Assembly: GCF_000717715.1 (NCBI RefSeq)
Contig: NZ_JOAI01000020.1
Location: 113,497-177,496 of the forward strand
Direction of reading: 5' to 3'
DNA length: 64,000 nt
Source: Streptomyces sp. NRRL B-24484
Lineage (GTDB): Bacteria > Actinomycetota > Actinomycetes > Streptomycetales > Streptomycetaceae
Every line of letters starts with the position of its first letter. Positions within the stretch are counted from its first letter, which is position 1. The position numbers were made by a program, and so were the translations under genes. Below are positions 16,691 to 25,458 of this stretch, piece by piece. A model generated the notes under the pieces. That model searched no databases. It saw only the letters and a program-made list of their open reading frames with translations, and had not been told where the DNA came from.

Positions 16691-18670
16691 TCAGTCGACC
16701 TCGGCCACCGCCTCGGCGAACTGCGCCTGGTAGAGCCGCGCGTACGCGCCCTCCGCCGCGATCAGTCCGTCGTGCGAGCCCTGCTCGACGATCGAGCCGT
16801 TCTCCATCACCAGGATCACGTCGGCGTCCCGGATGGTGGAGAGGCGGTGCGCGATCACGAAGCTGGTGCGGCCGGTGCGCAGCCGCGCCATGGCCTTCTG
16901 GATGAGCACCTCGGTGCGGGTGTCGACCGAGCTGGTCGCCTCGTCCAGCACCAGGATGGACGGCTGGGCGAGGAACGCCCGGGCGATGGTGATCAGCTGC
17001 TTCTCGCCCGTGCTGACGCCGGTGCCCTCGTCGTCGATCACGGTGTCGTAGCCGTCCGGCAGGGTCCGGACGAAGCGGTCGACGTGGGCGGCCTTCGCGG
17101 CCTCCACCACCTGCTCGCGGGTGGCACCGGTGGCGCCGTACGCGATGTTGTCGGCGATGGTGCCGCCGAACAGCCAGGTGTCCTGGAGCACCATGCCGAT
17201 GCCGGAGCGCAGCTCCTCGCGGGACATCGCGGCGATGTCGATGCCGTCCAGGGTGATCCGGCCCGCGCTGACCTCGTAGAACCGCATCAGCAGGTTGACC
17301 AGCGTGGTCTTGCCCGCGCCGGTCGGGCCGACGATGGCGACGGTCTGGCCGGGCTCGACCTTCAGCGACAGGCTCTCGATGAGCGGCTTCTCCGGCTCGT
17401 AGCTGAAGGCCACGTCCTCGAAGGCGACCCGCCCGGCCAGCTCGGCGGGGCGCTCCGGCATGGCCGGCTCCGGGGTCTGCTCGGGGGCGTCGAGCAGTTC
17501 GAAGACACGCTCCGCGGAGGCCACGCCGGACTGCACCAGGTTCGCCATCGAGGCGACCTGGGTGAGCGGCTGGCTGAACTGCCGGGAGTACTGGATGAAG
17601 GCCTGCACGTCGCCGATGGAGAGCGCGCCGCTCGCCACCCGCAGACCGCCGACCACCGCGACCAGCACGTAGTTCAGGTTGCCGATCAGCATCATAGCCG
17701 GCTGGATGATGCCGGAGATGAACTGGGCCCGGAAGGCGGAGTCGTACAGCGCCTCGTTCTCGCGGGCGAAGATCGCCGCGGCCTCCTTCTGGCGGCCGAA
17801 GGTCTTCACCAGGGTGTGCCCGGTGTACATCTCCTCGATGTGGGCGTTGAGCGCGCCGGTCGTCTTCCACTGGGTGACGAACTGCGGCTGCGCCCGCTTG
17901 CCGACCCGGGTGGCGACGACGACGGACAGCGGCACCGAGATCAGGGCGATCACGGCCAGCAGCGGGGAGATCCAGAACATCATCCCCAGCACGCCGACGA
18001 TGGTGAGCAGGGAGTTCACCACCTGGCCCGTGGTCTGCTGCATCGACTGGCCGATGTTGTCGATGTCGTTGGTGACCCGGCTGAGCACCTCGCCGCGGGG
18101 CTGCCGGTCGAAGTAGCTGAGCGGCAGCCGGGCGATCTTCGCCTCGACGTCGGCGCGCAGCCGGAAGACCGTCCGCTGGATGGCGGTGGTGGCGAGCCGG
18201 CCCTGGACGATGCCGAAGACGGCGGAGGCCACGTAGATCGCCAGCACCCAGAGCAGCACGGTGCCGATGGCGTTGAAGTCCATGCCCTGGCCGGGCGTGA
18301 ACGGCACGGTGGAGAGCATGTCGGCGATGCTGCCCTTGCCCTCGGCGGTCAGGCCGTTCAGGACCTGCTGCTTGGTGGCGCCGGCCGGCGACTGGGCGCC
18401 GACCACGCCGGCGAAGATCAGGTCGGTGGCCCGGCCGAGGATGTACGGCCCGGCGACGGCGCAGCCGATGCTGACGGCGCCGAGGGCGAGGACGCCGTAC
18501 AGCAGCGGCCGCTCGGGGCGGAGCAGGCCGAGGACCCTGCGGCCGGAGCCCTTGAAGTCCATGGACTTCTCGGCGCCCTGGCCGCCCATGAAGCGGCCGG
18601 GTCCGGCCGGGCCGCGCCGGGCGGCGGCCTCCTGCGAGGCGCTGCGGGGCTTCTGACCGGGGGTGGTCAC
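16691..18670 (-). CDS. ABC exporter, fused permease-ATPase, second subunit
   Basis: A 659-residue half-transporter: an N-terminal tail, six membrane segments (from about LLYGVLALGAVSIGCAVAGPYI to the DVQAFIQYSRQF region) and an ATPase with Walker A GPTGAGKTT, signature VSTGEKQ and Walker B ILVLDEATSS. The signature is VSTGE instead of LSGGQ, and the partner has a normal one, so the pair looks like a heterodimeric exporter with one degenerate site. It starts at GTG 18670, which overlaps the stop of the upstream gene by 4 nt (GTGA), so the two are translationally coupled. The substrate is unknown; multidrug or lipid export is usual for this family. Confidence 0.92.
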   Translation of the reverse strand: MTTPGQKPRSASQEAAARRGPAGPGRFMGGQGAEKSMDFKGSGRRVLGLLRPERPLLYGVLALGAVSIGCAVAGPYILGRATDLIFAGVVGAQSPAGATKQQVLNGLTAEGKGSIADMLSTVPFTPGQGMDFNAIGTVLLWVLAIYVASAVFGIVQGRLATTAIQRTVFRLRADVEAKIARLPLSYFDRQPRGEVLSRVTNDIDNIGQSMQQTTGQVVNSLLTIVGVLGMMFWISPLLAVIALISVPLSVVVATRVGKRAQPQFVTQWKTTGALNAHIEEMYTGHTLVKTFGRQKEAAAIFARENEALYDSAFRAQFISGIIQPAMMLIGNLNYVLVAVVGGLRVASGALSIGDVQAFIQYSRQFSQPLTQVASMANLVQSGVASAERVFELLDAPEQTPEPAMPERPAELAGRVAFEDVAFSYEPEKPLIESLSLKVEPGQTVAIVGPTGAGKTTLVNLLMRFYEVSAGRITLDGIDIAAMSREELRSGIGMVLQDTWLFGGTIADNIAYGATGATREQVVEAAKAAHVDRFVRTLPDGYDTVIDDEGTGVSTGEKQLITIARAFLAQPSILVLDEATSSVDTRTEVLIQKAMARLRTGRTSFVIAHRLSTIRDADVILVMENGSIVEQGSHDGLIAAEGAYARLYQAQFAEAVAEVD

Positions 18671-20400
18671 GCCGCCTCCTGTTCGGTGAGCTGGGAGAGG
18701 ACGATCTCCCGGTAGGTCGGGTTGTCGGCCATCAGCTCCTGGTGGGTGCCGGTGCCGACCACGGCGCCCTCGTCGAGCACGATGATCCGGTCGGCGTCGC
18801 GGATGGTCGAGACCCGCTGGGCGACGATGACGACGGTGGCGTCGGAGGTCTCGGTGGCCAGGGCCCGGCGCAGTCTGGCGTCGGTGGCGTAGTCGAGGGC
18901 CGAGAAGGAGTCGTCGAAGAGGTAGATCTCCGGCTTGCGGACGAGTGCCCGGGCGATCGCCAGGCGCTGGCGCTGGCCGCCGGAGACGTTGGCGCCGCCC
19001 TGGGAGATCGGGGCCTCCAGGCCCTCGGTGAACCGCTCGACGAACTCCTTGGCCTGGGCGGTGGCCAGGGCCTCCCAGAGTTCCTCGTCGGTGGCCTCGG
19101 GCCGGCCGTAGCGGAGGTTGGAGGCGACGGTGCCGGAGAAGAGGTAGGGCTTCTGCGGGACCACGCCGATGACCTCGGACAGCCGGGCCGGGTCGATCTC
19201 CCGGACGTCCACGCCGTTGACCAGCACCTGGCCGCCGGTGGCGTCGAAGAGCCGGGGGACGAGGCCGAGCAGGGTAGACTTGCCGGAGCCGGTGGAGCCG
19301 ATGATCGCGGTGGTCTCGCCGGGGCGGGCCAGGATGTCGATGCCGCGCAGGACTGGGGCCTCGGCGCCGGGGTAGCGGAACTCCACGTCGCGCAGTTCCA
19401 GCCGGCCGCGGCCGTCGAGCTCGGTCACCGGGGCGGTGGGGGCCACGACGCTCGACTCGGTGGAGAGGACCTCCTGGATGCGCTCGGCGCAGACCTCGGC
19501 GCGCGGCACCATCATGAACATGAAGGTGGCCATCATGACGCTCATGAGGATCTGCATGAGGTAGGAGAGGAAGGCCGTCAGCGCGCCGATCTGCATGCCG
19601 CCGCTGTCGATCCGGTGGGCGCCGAACCAGAGCACGGCGACGCTGGAGATGTTCACCACCGACATCACGGCGGGGAACATGAAGGCCATCAGGCGGCCGA
19701 CGCGGAGCGACACGTCGGCGAGCTCCTGGTTGGCACCGCCGAACCGCTCCTGCTCGTGGCCGTCCTTGACGAACGCCCGGATGACCCGGATGCCGGTGAT
19801 CTGCTCGCGCAGGATGCGGTTGACGCCGTCGATGCGCTGCTGCATGCCGCGGAACTGCGGGCGCAGCTTGCGGACCAGCAGGACGACGACGATGCCGAGC
19901 AGCGGGACGACGGCGAGCAGCAGCGCGGAGAGCGGGACGTCCTGGTTGAGCGCCATGACGATGCCGCCGACGCACATGATCGGCGCGGCCACCATCAGGG
20001 TGAACGCCATCAGCACCAGCATCTGGATCTGCTGGACGTCGTTGGTGGTGCGGGTGATCAGCGAGGGGGCGCCGAAGTGGCCGAGCTCGCGGGTGGAGAA
20101 GCCCTGGACCCGGTCGAAGACGGTGGCGCGGATGTCCCGACCGATGCCCATCGCCGTCCGGGCGCCGAAGTAGACCGCGCAGATGGAGCAGACGGCCTGG
20201 GCGAGCGAGACGGCGATCATCACGCCGCCGATCTGCAGGATGTAGCCCGTGTCGCCCTTGATCACGCCGTTGTCGATGATGTCGGCGTTCAGCGTGGGTA
20301 GGTACAGGGCACCGATGGTGGAGACGAGCTGGAGGAGGACCAGCAGCAGGATCGGTTGGCGGTAGGGCCCGAGGTGGGCCCGCAACAGTCTGATCAGCAC
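18667..20400 (-). CDS. ABC exporter, fused permease-ATPase, first subunit
   Basis: A 577-residue half-transporter with six membrane segments and an ATPase bearing Walker A GSTGSGKST, signature VSGGQRQRL and the degenerate Walker B EIYLFDDSFSALD, where the catalytic Glu is Asp-Ser. With the VSTGE signature of its partner this marks a heterodimer. The N-terminus MLIRLLRAHLGPYRQ from GTG 20400 matches this family in streptomycetes; the frame is open further upstream but the extra residues look non-coding. It is the first gene of a two-gene operon. Confidence 0.92.
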   Translation of the reverse strand: MLIRLLRAHLGPYRQPILLLVLLQLVSTIGALYLPTLNADIIDNGVIKGDTGYILQIGGVMIAVSLAQAVCSICAVYFGARTAMGIGRDIRATVFDRVQGFSTRELGHFGAPSLITRTTNDVQQIQMLVLMAFTLMVAAPIMCVGGIVMALNQDVPLSALLLAVVPLLGIVVVLLVRKLRPQFRGMQQRIDGVNRILREQITGIRVIRAFVKDGHEQERFGGANQELADVSLRVGRLMAFMFPAVMSVVNISSVAVLWFGAHRIDSGGMQIGALTAFLSYLMQILMSVMMATFMFMMVPRAEVCAERIQEVLSTESSVVAPTAPVTELDGRGRLELRDVEFRYPGAEAPVLRGIDILARPGETTAIIGSTGSGKSTLLGLVPRLFDATGGQVLVNGVDVREIDPARLSEVIGVVPQKPYLFSGTVASNLRYGRPEATDEELWEALATAQAKEFVERFTEGLEAPISQGGANVSGGQRQRLAIARALVRKPEIYLFDDSFSALDYATDARLRRALATETSDATVVIVAQRVSTIRDADRIIVLDEGAVVGTGTHQELMADNPTYREIVLSQLTEQEAA

Positions 20401-20423
20401 CGTGACACTCTCGTCCTCGACGC

Positions 20424-20437
20424 GGATGCGCGCATCC
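20424..20437. promoter_or_regulatory. 14-bp palindrome upstream of the ABC exporter
   Basis: GGATGCGCGCATCC is a perfect palindrome 24 bp upstream of the first ABC gene. Its place fits an operator for a dimeric repressor, but no regulator gene is adjacent. Confidence 0.45.
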
Positions 20438-20587
20438 TCATTTAGGTCTACTCGCGACTGGGTATTTCGTGCTAGGACCGCCCCAGTCGCCGGGGTGGTC
20501 CCACCCTGCACTGCAGCTCCGACGGTGTGCCAGCTGTCCGGACCCCCTTACGGAACCGCCGATCACGCCCTAGGCTGCTGCCTGGTT

Positions 20588-20610
20588 CTTGTTACTTGCT
20601 GGTTAACAAG
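20588..20610. promoter_or_regulatory. Inverted repeat upstream of the acyl-CoA synthetase gene
   Basis: CTTGTTA and TAACAAG form a perfect inverted repeat with a 9-bp spacer, 73 bp before the acyl-CoA synthetase start. It is AT-rich against a very GC-rich background, as expected for a promoter or TetR-family operator. Confidence 0.5.
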
Positions 20611-20682
20611 GCGAGCCGGGTCCGGCTGCCCCCACGGCCGCCCGTCCCTCACCCTCGGCCACCCGCCCCCCGGAGGTCCTCG

Positions 20683-22581
20683 TTGAGTTCCGTGCAGTCC
20701 ATGATCGAGCGGCGTCCGCCCTCCGTGGCCCATCTCTTCCTCAGCAGGGTAAAGGCCACGCCCGACGGTGAGGCCTACCGGTACCCCGTGCCGGTCGACG
20801 AGCACGCCGCGGACGGTGCGCCCGGTGCCGAGCAGTGGCGCTCGCTGACCTGGGCACAGACCGCGGAGCGGGTCAGAGCGGTCGCCGCCGGCCTGATGTC
20901 GCTCGGTATCGAGGCCGAGGACCGCGTGGCGGTGTCCTCGACCACCCGGGTCGAGTGGATCATCGCGGACCTGGGGAACATGTGCGCCGGTGCTGCCACC
21001 ACCACCGTGTACCCCAGCACCAATGCGGACGAAACGGCGTTCATCCTCGCCAACTCGGCCAGCCGGGCGATGTTCGCCGAGAACGAGAAGCAGCTGGCCA
21101 AGGCGGTCGAGCGGAAGGCCGAGCTGCCGGCCCTCGAAACGGTGATCCTCTTCGACGCCGCCGCCGGTGAGCCGGAGACCGCCGGCCTGACCGTGATCAC
21201 CCTGGCGGAGCTGGAGGAGCGCGGCGCCGCGTACCTCGTCGACCACCCTGACGCGGTCGACAAGGCCGTCGACGCGCTGGAGCCCGAGCAGCTCGCCACC
21301 CTCATCTACACCTCCGGCACCACCGGCCGCCCCAAGGGTGTGCGCCTGGTGCACGACTGCTGGTCCTACGAGGGACTGGCCCAGGAGGAGAGCGGGCTGC
21401 TGCGCGCCGACGACGTGCAGTTCATGTGGCTGCCGCTGTCCCACGTCTTCGGCAAGACGCTGATCTCCGGCCAGATCGCCACCGGCCACGTGATGGCCGT
21501 GGACGGCCGGGTGGACCGGATCATCCACAACCTGCCGGTGATCCGCCCGACCCTGATGGCCTCCGCCCCGCGCATCTTCGAGAAGGTCTACAACGGCATC
21601 GCCGGCAAGGCCCGGGCCGAGGGCGGCGCCAAGTACAAGATCTTCCAGTGGGCCGCCAAGGTCGCCCGCGACCACGCCCGCACCACCCAGGCCAACCAGA
21701 TCGCCACCGGCCGGGCCACCGCACCGTTCGCGCTGGACCTCCAGCACAAGATCGCCGACAAGCTGGTCTACGCCAAGATCCGCGCCGCGTTCGGCGGCCG
21801 GATGCGCGGCTCGGTCTCCGGCAGCGCCGCGCTCGCCCCCGAGATCGGCTTCTTCTTCATGGGCGCCGGCGTGCCGATCCTGGAGGGCTACGGCCTGACG
21901 GAGACCTCGGCCGGCTCCACCGTCAACCGCGACGGCGCGACGCGCGTCGGCTCGGTCGGCCTGCCGCTGCCCGGCACCGAGGTCCGGATCGCCGAGGACG
22001 GCGAGATCCTGCTCCGCGGCCCCGGCGTCATGCGCGGCTACCACCAGCTGCCCGAGCAGACCGCCGAGGTGCTGGAGCCGGACGGCTGGTTCCACACCGG
22101 CGACATCGGCGAGCTCGACAAGGACGGCTACCTGCGGATCACCGACCGCAAGAAGGACATGTTCAAGACCTCCGGCGGCAAGTACGTCGCCCCCAGCGAG
22201 GTCGAGGGCAAGTTCAAGGCCATCTGCCCGTTCGTCAGCAACATCCTGGTCATCGGCAACCAGCGGAACTTCTGCACCGCCCTGATCGGCCTGGACGAGA
22301 CCGTCCTCATGTCGTGGGCCGCCGACCACGGCCTGGCCGGCAAGAGCTACGCCGAGGTGGTCGCCGCACCGGAGACCAACAAGCTCATCGAGGGCTTCGT
22401 GACCCGCCTCAACGGCGAGCTGCAGCGCTGGCAGACGATCAAGAAGTTCACCCTGCTGCCGCGCGACCTCGACATCGAGCACGGCGAGCTGACCCCCAGC
22501 CTCAAGATCAAGCGGCCGGTGGTCGAGCGCGAGTACGCCGACGCCATCACCGACATGTACGCCGGATCCAACGAGGCCTGA
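20683..22581 (+). CDS. Long-chain acyl-CoA synthetase (AMP-forming)
   Basis: The enzyme activates fatty acids as acyl-adenylates and then acyl-CoA. The 632-residue product has the AMP-binding signature YTSGTTGRPKG, the GYGLTETSAG loop, DGWFHTGDIGELD and the C-terminal DRKKDMFKTSGGKYVAP hinge, all typical of class I long-chain enzymes. The start is TTG 20683, because GGAGG ends 6 nt before it and SSVQSMIERRPPSVAHLFL is the usual N-terminus; no ATG or GTG fits as well. It is divergent from the ABC operon. Confidence 0.93.
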   Translation: MSSVQSMIERRPPSVAHLFLSRVKATPDGEAYRYPVPVDEHAADGAPGAEQWRSLTWAQTAERVRAVAAGLMSLGIEAEDRVAVSSTTRVEWIIADLGNMCAGAATTTVYPSTNADETAFILANSASRAMFAENEKQLAKAVERKAELPALETVILFDAAAGEPETAGLTVITLAELEERGAAYLVDHPDAVDKAVDALEPEQLATLIYTSGTTGRPKGVRLVHDCWSYEGLAQEESGLLRADDVQFMWLPLSHVFGKTLISGQIATGHVMAVDGRVDRIIHNLPVIRPTLMASAPRIFEKVYNGIAGKARAEGGAKYKIFQWAAKVARDHARTTQANQIATGRATAPFALDLQHKIADKLVYAKIRAAFGGRMRGSVSGSAALAPEIGFFFMGAGVPILEGYGLTETSAGSTVNRDGATRVGSVGLPLPGTEVRIAEDGEILLRGPGVMRGYHQLPEQTAEVLEPDGWFHTGDIGELDKDGYLRITDRKKDMFKTSGGKYVAPSEVEGKFKAICPFVSNILVIGNQRNFCTALIGLDETVLMSWAADHGLAGKSYAEVVAAPETNKLIEGFVTRLNGELQRWQTIKKFTLLPRDLDIEHGELTPSLKIKRPVVEREYADAITDMYAGSNEA

Positions 22582-22610
22582 CCGGGCCCGCACCAGGTGT
22601 GACGTCCGCC

Positions 22611-22649
22611 GTCCCGTACGGCTCCGGGGCAACCCGAGCCGTACGGGAC
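22611..22649 (+). terminator. Long hairpin between the acyl-CoA synthetase gene and hemW
   Basis: A perfect 13-bp stem (22611-22623 with 22637-22649) extends inward with more pairs. It ends only 9 nt before the hemW ATG, so it may stop readthrough and also hide the hemW ribosome binding region. Confidence 0.7.
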
Positions 22650-22658
22650 AATGGGGTC

Positions 22659-23888
22659 ATGCCCTCCGCACTCCCCGACGGCGAACCGGTGCCGTCCGAC
22701 GGCTCGCTGCCCGCCCACGCCCTCACCGGGCTCGGCACCCGGCCGTTCGGCTTCTACCTGCACGTGCCGTACTGCGCCAGCCGCTGCGGCTACTGCGACT
22801 TCAACACCTACACCGCCACCGAGCTGCGCTCCTCCGGCGCGGTCGCCTCGCAGGACACGTACGCCGACAACGTGATCGCCGAGATCCGGCTCGCCCGGAG
22901 GCTGCTCGGCGACGCCGAGCTGCCGGTGCGGACGGTCTTCCTCGGCGGCGGCACCCCCACCCTGCTGCCCGCCCGCGACCTGGTGCGGATGCTCGCCGCG
23001 CTCCGCGAGGAGTTCGGGCTCGCCCCGGACGCCGAGGTCACCACCGAGGCCAACCCGGAGTCCGTCGGCCCCGCGTACCTGGCCGAGCTCCGCGAGGGCG
23101 GCTACAACCGGATCTCCTTCGGCATGCAGAGCGCCCGCAAGCACGTGCTGCAGGTGCTCGACCGCCACCACACCCCGGGCCGCCCCGAGGCCTGCGTCGC
23201 CGAGGCCCGCGAGGCCGGCTTCGAGCACGTCAACCTCGACCTCATCTACGGCACCCCCGGCGAGACCGACGACGACTGGCGGGCCTCGCTCGACGCCGCG
23301 ATCGGCGCCGGCCCCGACCACGTCTCCGCCTACTCCCTCATCGTCGAGGAGGGCACCCGGCTCGCCGCCCGCGTCCGCCGCGGCGAACTCCCGATGATCG
23401 ACGACGACGTGCACGCCGACCGCTACCTCATCGCCGAGGACGCCCTGAGCCGGGCCGGCTACTCCTGGTACGAGGTCTCCAACTGGGCGACCACCCCCGA
23501 GGGCCGCTGCCGGCACAACGAGCTCTACTGGACGGGCGCCGACTGGTGGGGCGCCGGACCGGGCGCGCACAGCCACGTCGGCGGCGTCCGCTGGTGGAAC
23601 GCCAAGCACCCCGCGGCCTACGCGCAGGCGCTCGCCGAGGGCCGCACCCCCGCCCTCGGCCGGGAGGTGCTCGGCGAGGAGGACCGCCGGGTCGAGCGCA
23701 TCCTGCTCGAACTGCGACTGGTCGACGGCTGCCCGCTCGACCTGCTCACCGAGGACGGCCGCAAGGCCGCCCTGCGCGCCGTGGAGGAGGGCCTGCTCGA
23801 CCCCGCCGCCCACACCGACGGCCGGGCCGCCCTCACCCTGCGCGGACGCCTCCTGGCCGACGCCGTCGTCCGCGACCTCGTCGACTAG
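22659..23888 (+). CDS. hemW: Radical SAM protein HemW (coproporphyrinogen oxidase-like)
   Basis: HemW is a radical SAM haem chaperone related to HemN. The 409-residue product has the 4Fe-4S motif C39-x3-C43-x2-C46 (HVPYCASRCGYCDF), the GGGTPT SAM-binding loop, TTEANPES, and the C-terminal HemN domain. The Cys directly after CxxxCxxC that HemN proper has (CNYCxCN type) is absent, since the motif is followed by DFN, which supports HemW over HemN. ATG 22659 is the first start after the hairpin. It is followed by a convergent gene 38 bp away. Confidence 0.92.
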   Translation: MPSALPDGEPVPSDGSLPAHALTGLGTRPFGFYLHVPYCASRCGYCDFNTYTATELRSSGAVASQDTYADNVIAEIRLARRLLGDAELPVRTVFLGGGTPTLLPARDLVRMLAALREEFGLAPDAEVTTEANPESVGPAYLAELREGGYNRISFGMQSARKHVLQVLDRHHTPGRPEACVAEAREAGFEHVNLDLIYGTPGETDDDWRASLDAAIGAGPDHVSAYSLIVEEGTRLAARVRRGELPMIDDDVHADRYLIAEDALSRAGYSWYEVSNWATTPEGRCRHNELYWTGADWWGAGPGAHSHVGGVRWWNAKHPAAYAQALAEGRTPALGREVLGEEDRRVERILLELRLVDGCPLDLLTEDGRKAALRAVEEGLLDPAAHTDGRAALTLRGRLLADAVVRDLVD

Positions 23889-23926
23889 AAGGGCTGACCA
23901 CTCAGGGGCGCCCGGGAGGGACGGCC

Positions 23927-24754
23927 TCAGCCCGTCGCCGTCACGAAGTCGATCAGTTCTTCGACGCGGCCGAGCAGGGCGGGGTCGAGGTCGCGGTAGG
24001 AGTCGACCGAGGCGAGGATGCGGCGCCAGGCCGCCGGCGGGTCCACCGGCCAGCCCAGCCGGCGGCAGACGCCCTCCTTCCACACCTCGCCGCGCGGCAC
24101 CTGCGGCCACGCCTCGATGCCCACCGCGGACGGCTTCACCGCCTGCCAGACGTCGACGTACGGGTGGCCCACCACCAGCACCGAGTCGCCGGAGACCCGT
24201 TCGGCGATCCGGTGCTCCTTGGTGCCCGGCAGCAGGTGGTCGACCAGCACGCCGAGCCTTCGCCCCGGGCCCGGGGCGAACTCCGCCGCGATCGCCGGCA
24301 GGTCGTCCACGCCCTCCAGGTACTCCACGACGACGCCCTCGATCCGCAGGTCGTCGCCCCAGACCCGCTCGACCAGCTCCGCGTCGTGCCGCCCCTCCAC
24401 GTAGATCCGCGACTCCCGGGCGACCCGGGCGCGGGCCCCCGGCACGGCGATGGACCCGGAGGCGGTCAGCCGCGGCCCGGCGGCCGCCGTCGGCGAAGCG
24501 GGCCGCACCAGGGTCACCGTCCGTCCCTCCAGCAGGAAGCCGCGCGGCACCATCGGGAACACCCGGTGCTTGCCGAACCGGTCCTCCAGGGTGACCGTCA
24601 GCCCCTCGGCCGTCTTCTCGCAGCGCACCACCGCCCCGCAGAAGCCGCTCGCCGCCTCCTCCACCACCAGGTCCCGTTCGGCGGGCACCTCCGGGGCAGG
24701 CTGCTGCCGCTTCCACGGCGGGGTCAGGTCGGGGCCGTACTGCCTGCTGCGCAT
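23927..24754 (-). CDS. DUF3097 family protein
   Basis: A 275-residue actinobacterial protein of unknown function. It begins with YGPDLTPPWKRQ, a conserved opening, and has the later block IYVEGRHDAELVERVWGDDLRIEGVVVEYLEG, which resembles a Toprim-like fold (an acidic EGxxD motif). VDHLLPGTKEHRI and VGHPYVDVWQAVKP follow. A nucleic-acid role is possible from the fold resemblance, but this is inference. It lies between hemW and hrcA as in other streptomycetes. ATG 24754 is clear. Confidence 0.85.
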   Translation of the reverse strand: MRSRQYGPDLTPPWKRQQPAPEVPAERDLVVEEAASGFCGAVVRCEKTAEGLTVTLEDRFGKHRVFPMVPRGFLLEGRTVTLVRPASPTAAAGPRLTASGSIAVPGARARVARESRIYVEGRHDAELVERVWGDDLRIEGVVVEYLEGVDDLPAIAAEFAPGPGRRLGVLVDHLLPGTKEHRIAERVSGDSVLVVGHPYVDVWQAVKPSAVGIEAWPQVPRGEVWKEGVCRRLGWPVDPPAAWRRILASVDSYRDLDPALLGRVEELIDFVTATG

Positions 24755-24961
24755 GGACGGGAGTCTACGAGCCCTGACACCCGGTCATCCCCCGTCCGGA
24801 GTACGGCGCGCCGGGCCCGTCCCCGCGCCTCCGACAGCCCCCGCACGCCCCGCTCGCCCTGCATGCCCCGCTCGCCCTGCTCCACCGCTCGCCCTGCTCC
24901 ACCGCTCCGTGGGCGCGAATACCGTTCGCCCGCGGCCGGGGCCGCGGGCAGACTGCCCGGC

Positions 24962-25446
24962 GTGACGGAACGCGACGCGACGACCGACCAGCCGCTCGAA
25001 TGGTGCGTGGTGGCCAACGTGGCCCGCCTGACCACCCACGGACCAGGCGGCGAGGAGACGCGGTCCGGCCTGCGGCACTTCTCGCCGGGAGCGAAGCTCT
25101 GGGTGCTGCCGCCCCGGTACCGGGACGAGGACGACCGTCTCCAGCTGATCGGGATCCACCGTGGGGGCGCAGACGACAGGTGTCCATGGTCCTCTTCCGG
25201 CGACACCTGGAGAACTTCCGGGTCAAGGCCGTCCACAGCCCCGCGGTGCAGCGGGCCCGGCAGGAGGGCGAGCTCTGGAACTGGCGCCGGGTGTGGTGCT
25301 GCCCGGAGATGGCGCAGCCCTGGGCCGACCGGTGGAACGCCCTGGCCGCCGGCCGACCGGCCGAGGGGGTCCCGCCGTGGCCGGCCCGGTCGACCTTCGC
25401 CCCGGACGACGGGCCCTGTCCCCATCAGGGCCAGGTGACCGTCTGA
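24962..25446 (+). pseudogene. Conserved hypothetical gene with a one-base frameshift
   Basis: Two halves of one protein lie in different frames. The first (GTG 24962) reads LEWCVVANVARLTTHGPGGE, then RHFSPGAKLWVLPPRYRDED and IGIHRGG. The second, reached by a -1 shift, reads RRQVSMVLFRRHLENFRVKA, then VHSPAVQRARQ, and ends at TGA 25446. Joined, they give about 161 residues and resemble a small streptomycete protein of unknown function that I remember as continuous. The break falls at a run of five G (25163-25167); a sixth G would restore the frame. It could be a decayed gene, a sequencing error or slippage during translation. Confidence 0.65.
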
Positions 25447-25458
25447 GGCCCTGAAGCC

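Noticed and set aside
16643-20301. Two long plus-strand open frames antisense to the ABC exporter genes
   Set aside because: Same GC-driven effect; no start signals and no recognisable protein.
24780-24960. Short repeated CGCTCGCCCTGCTCCAC words as a repeat family or RNA gene
   Set aside because: Only two or three loose copies and no stable structure beyond ordinary GC-rich pairing.
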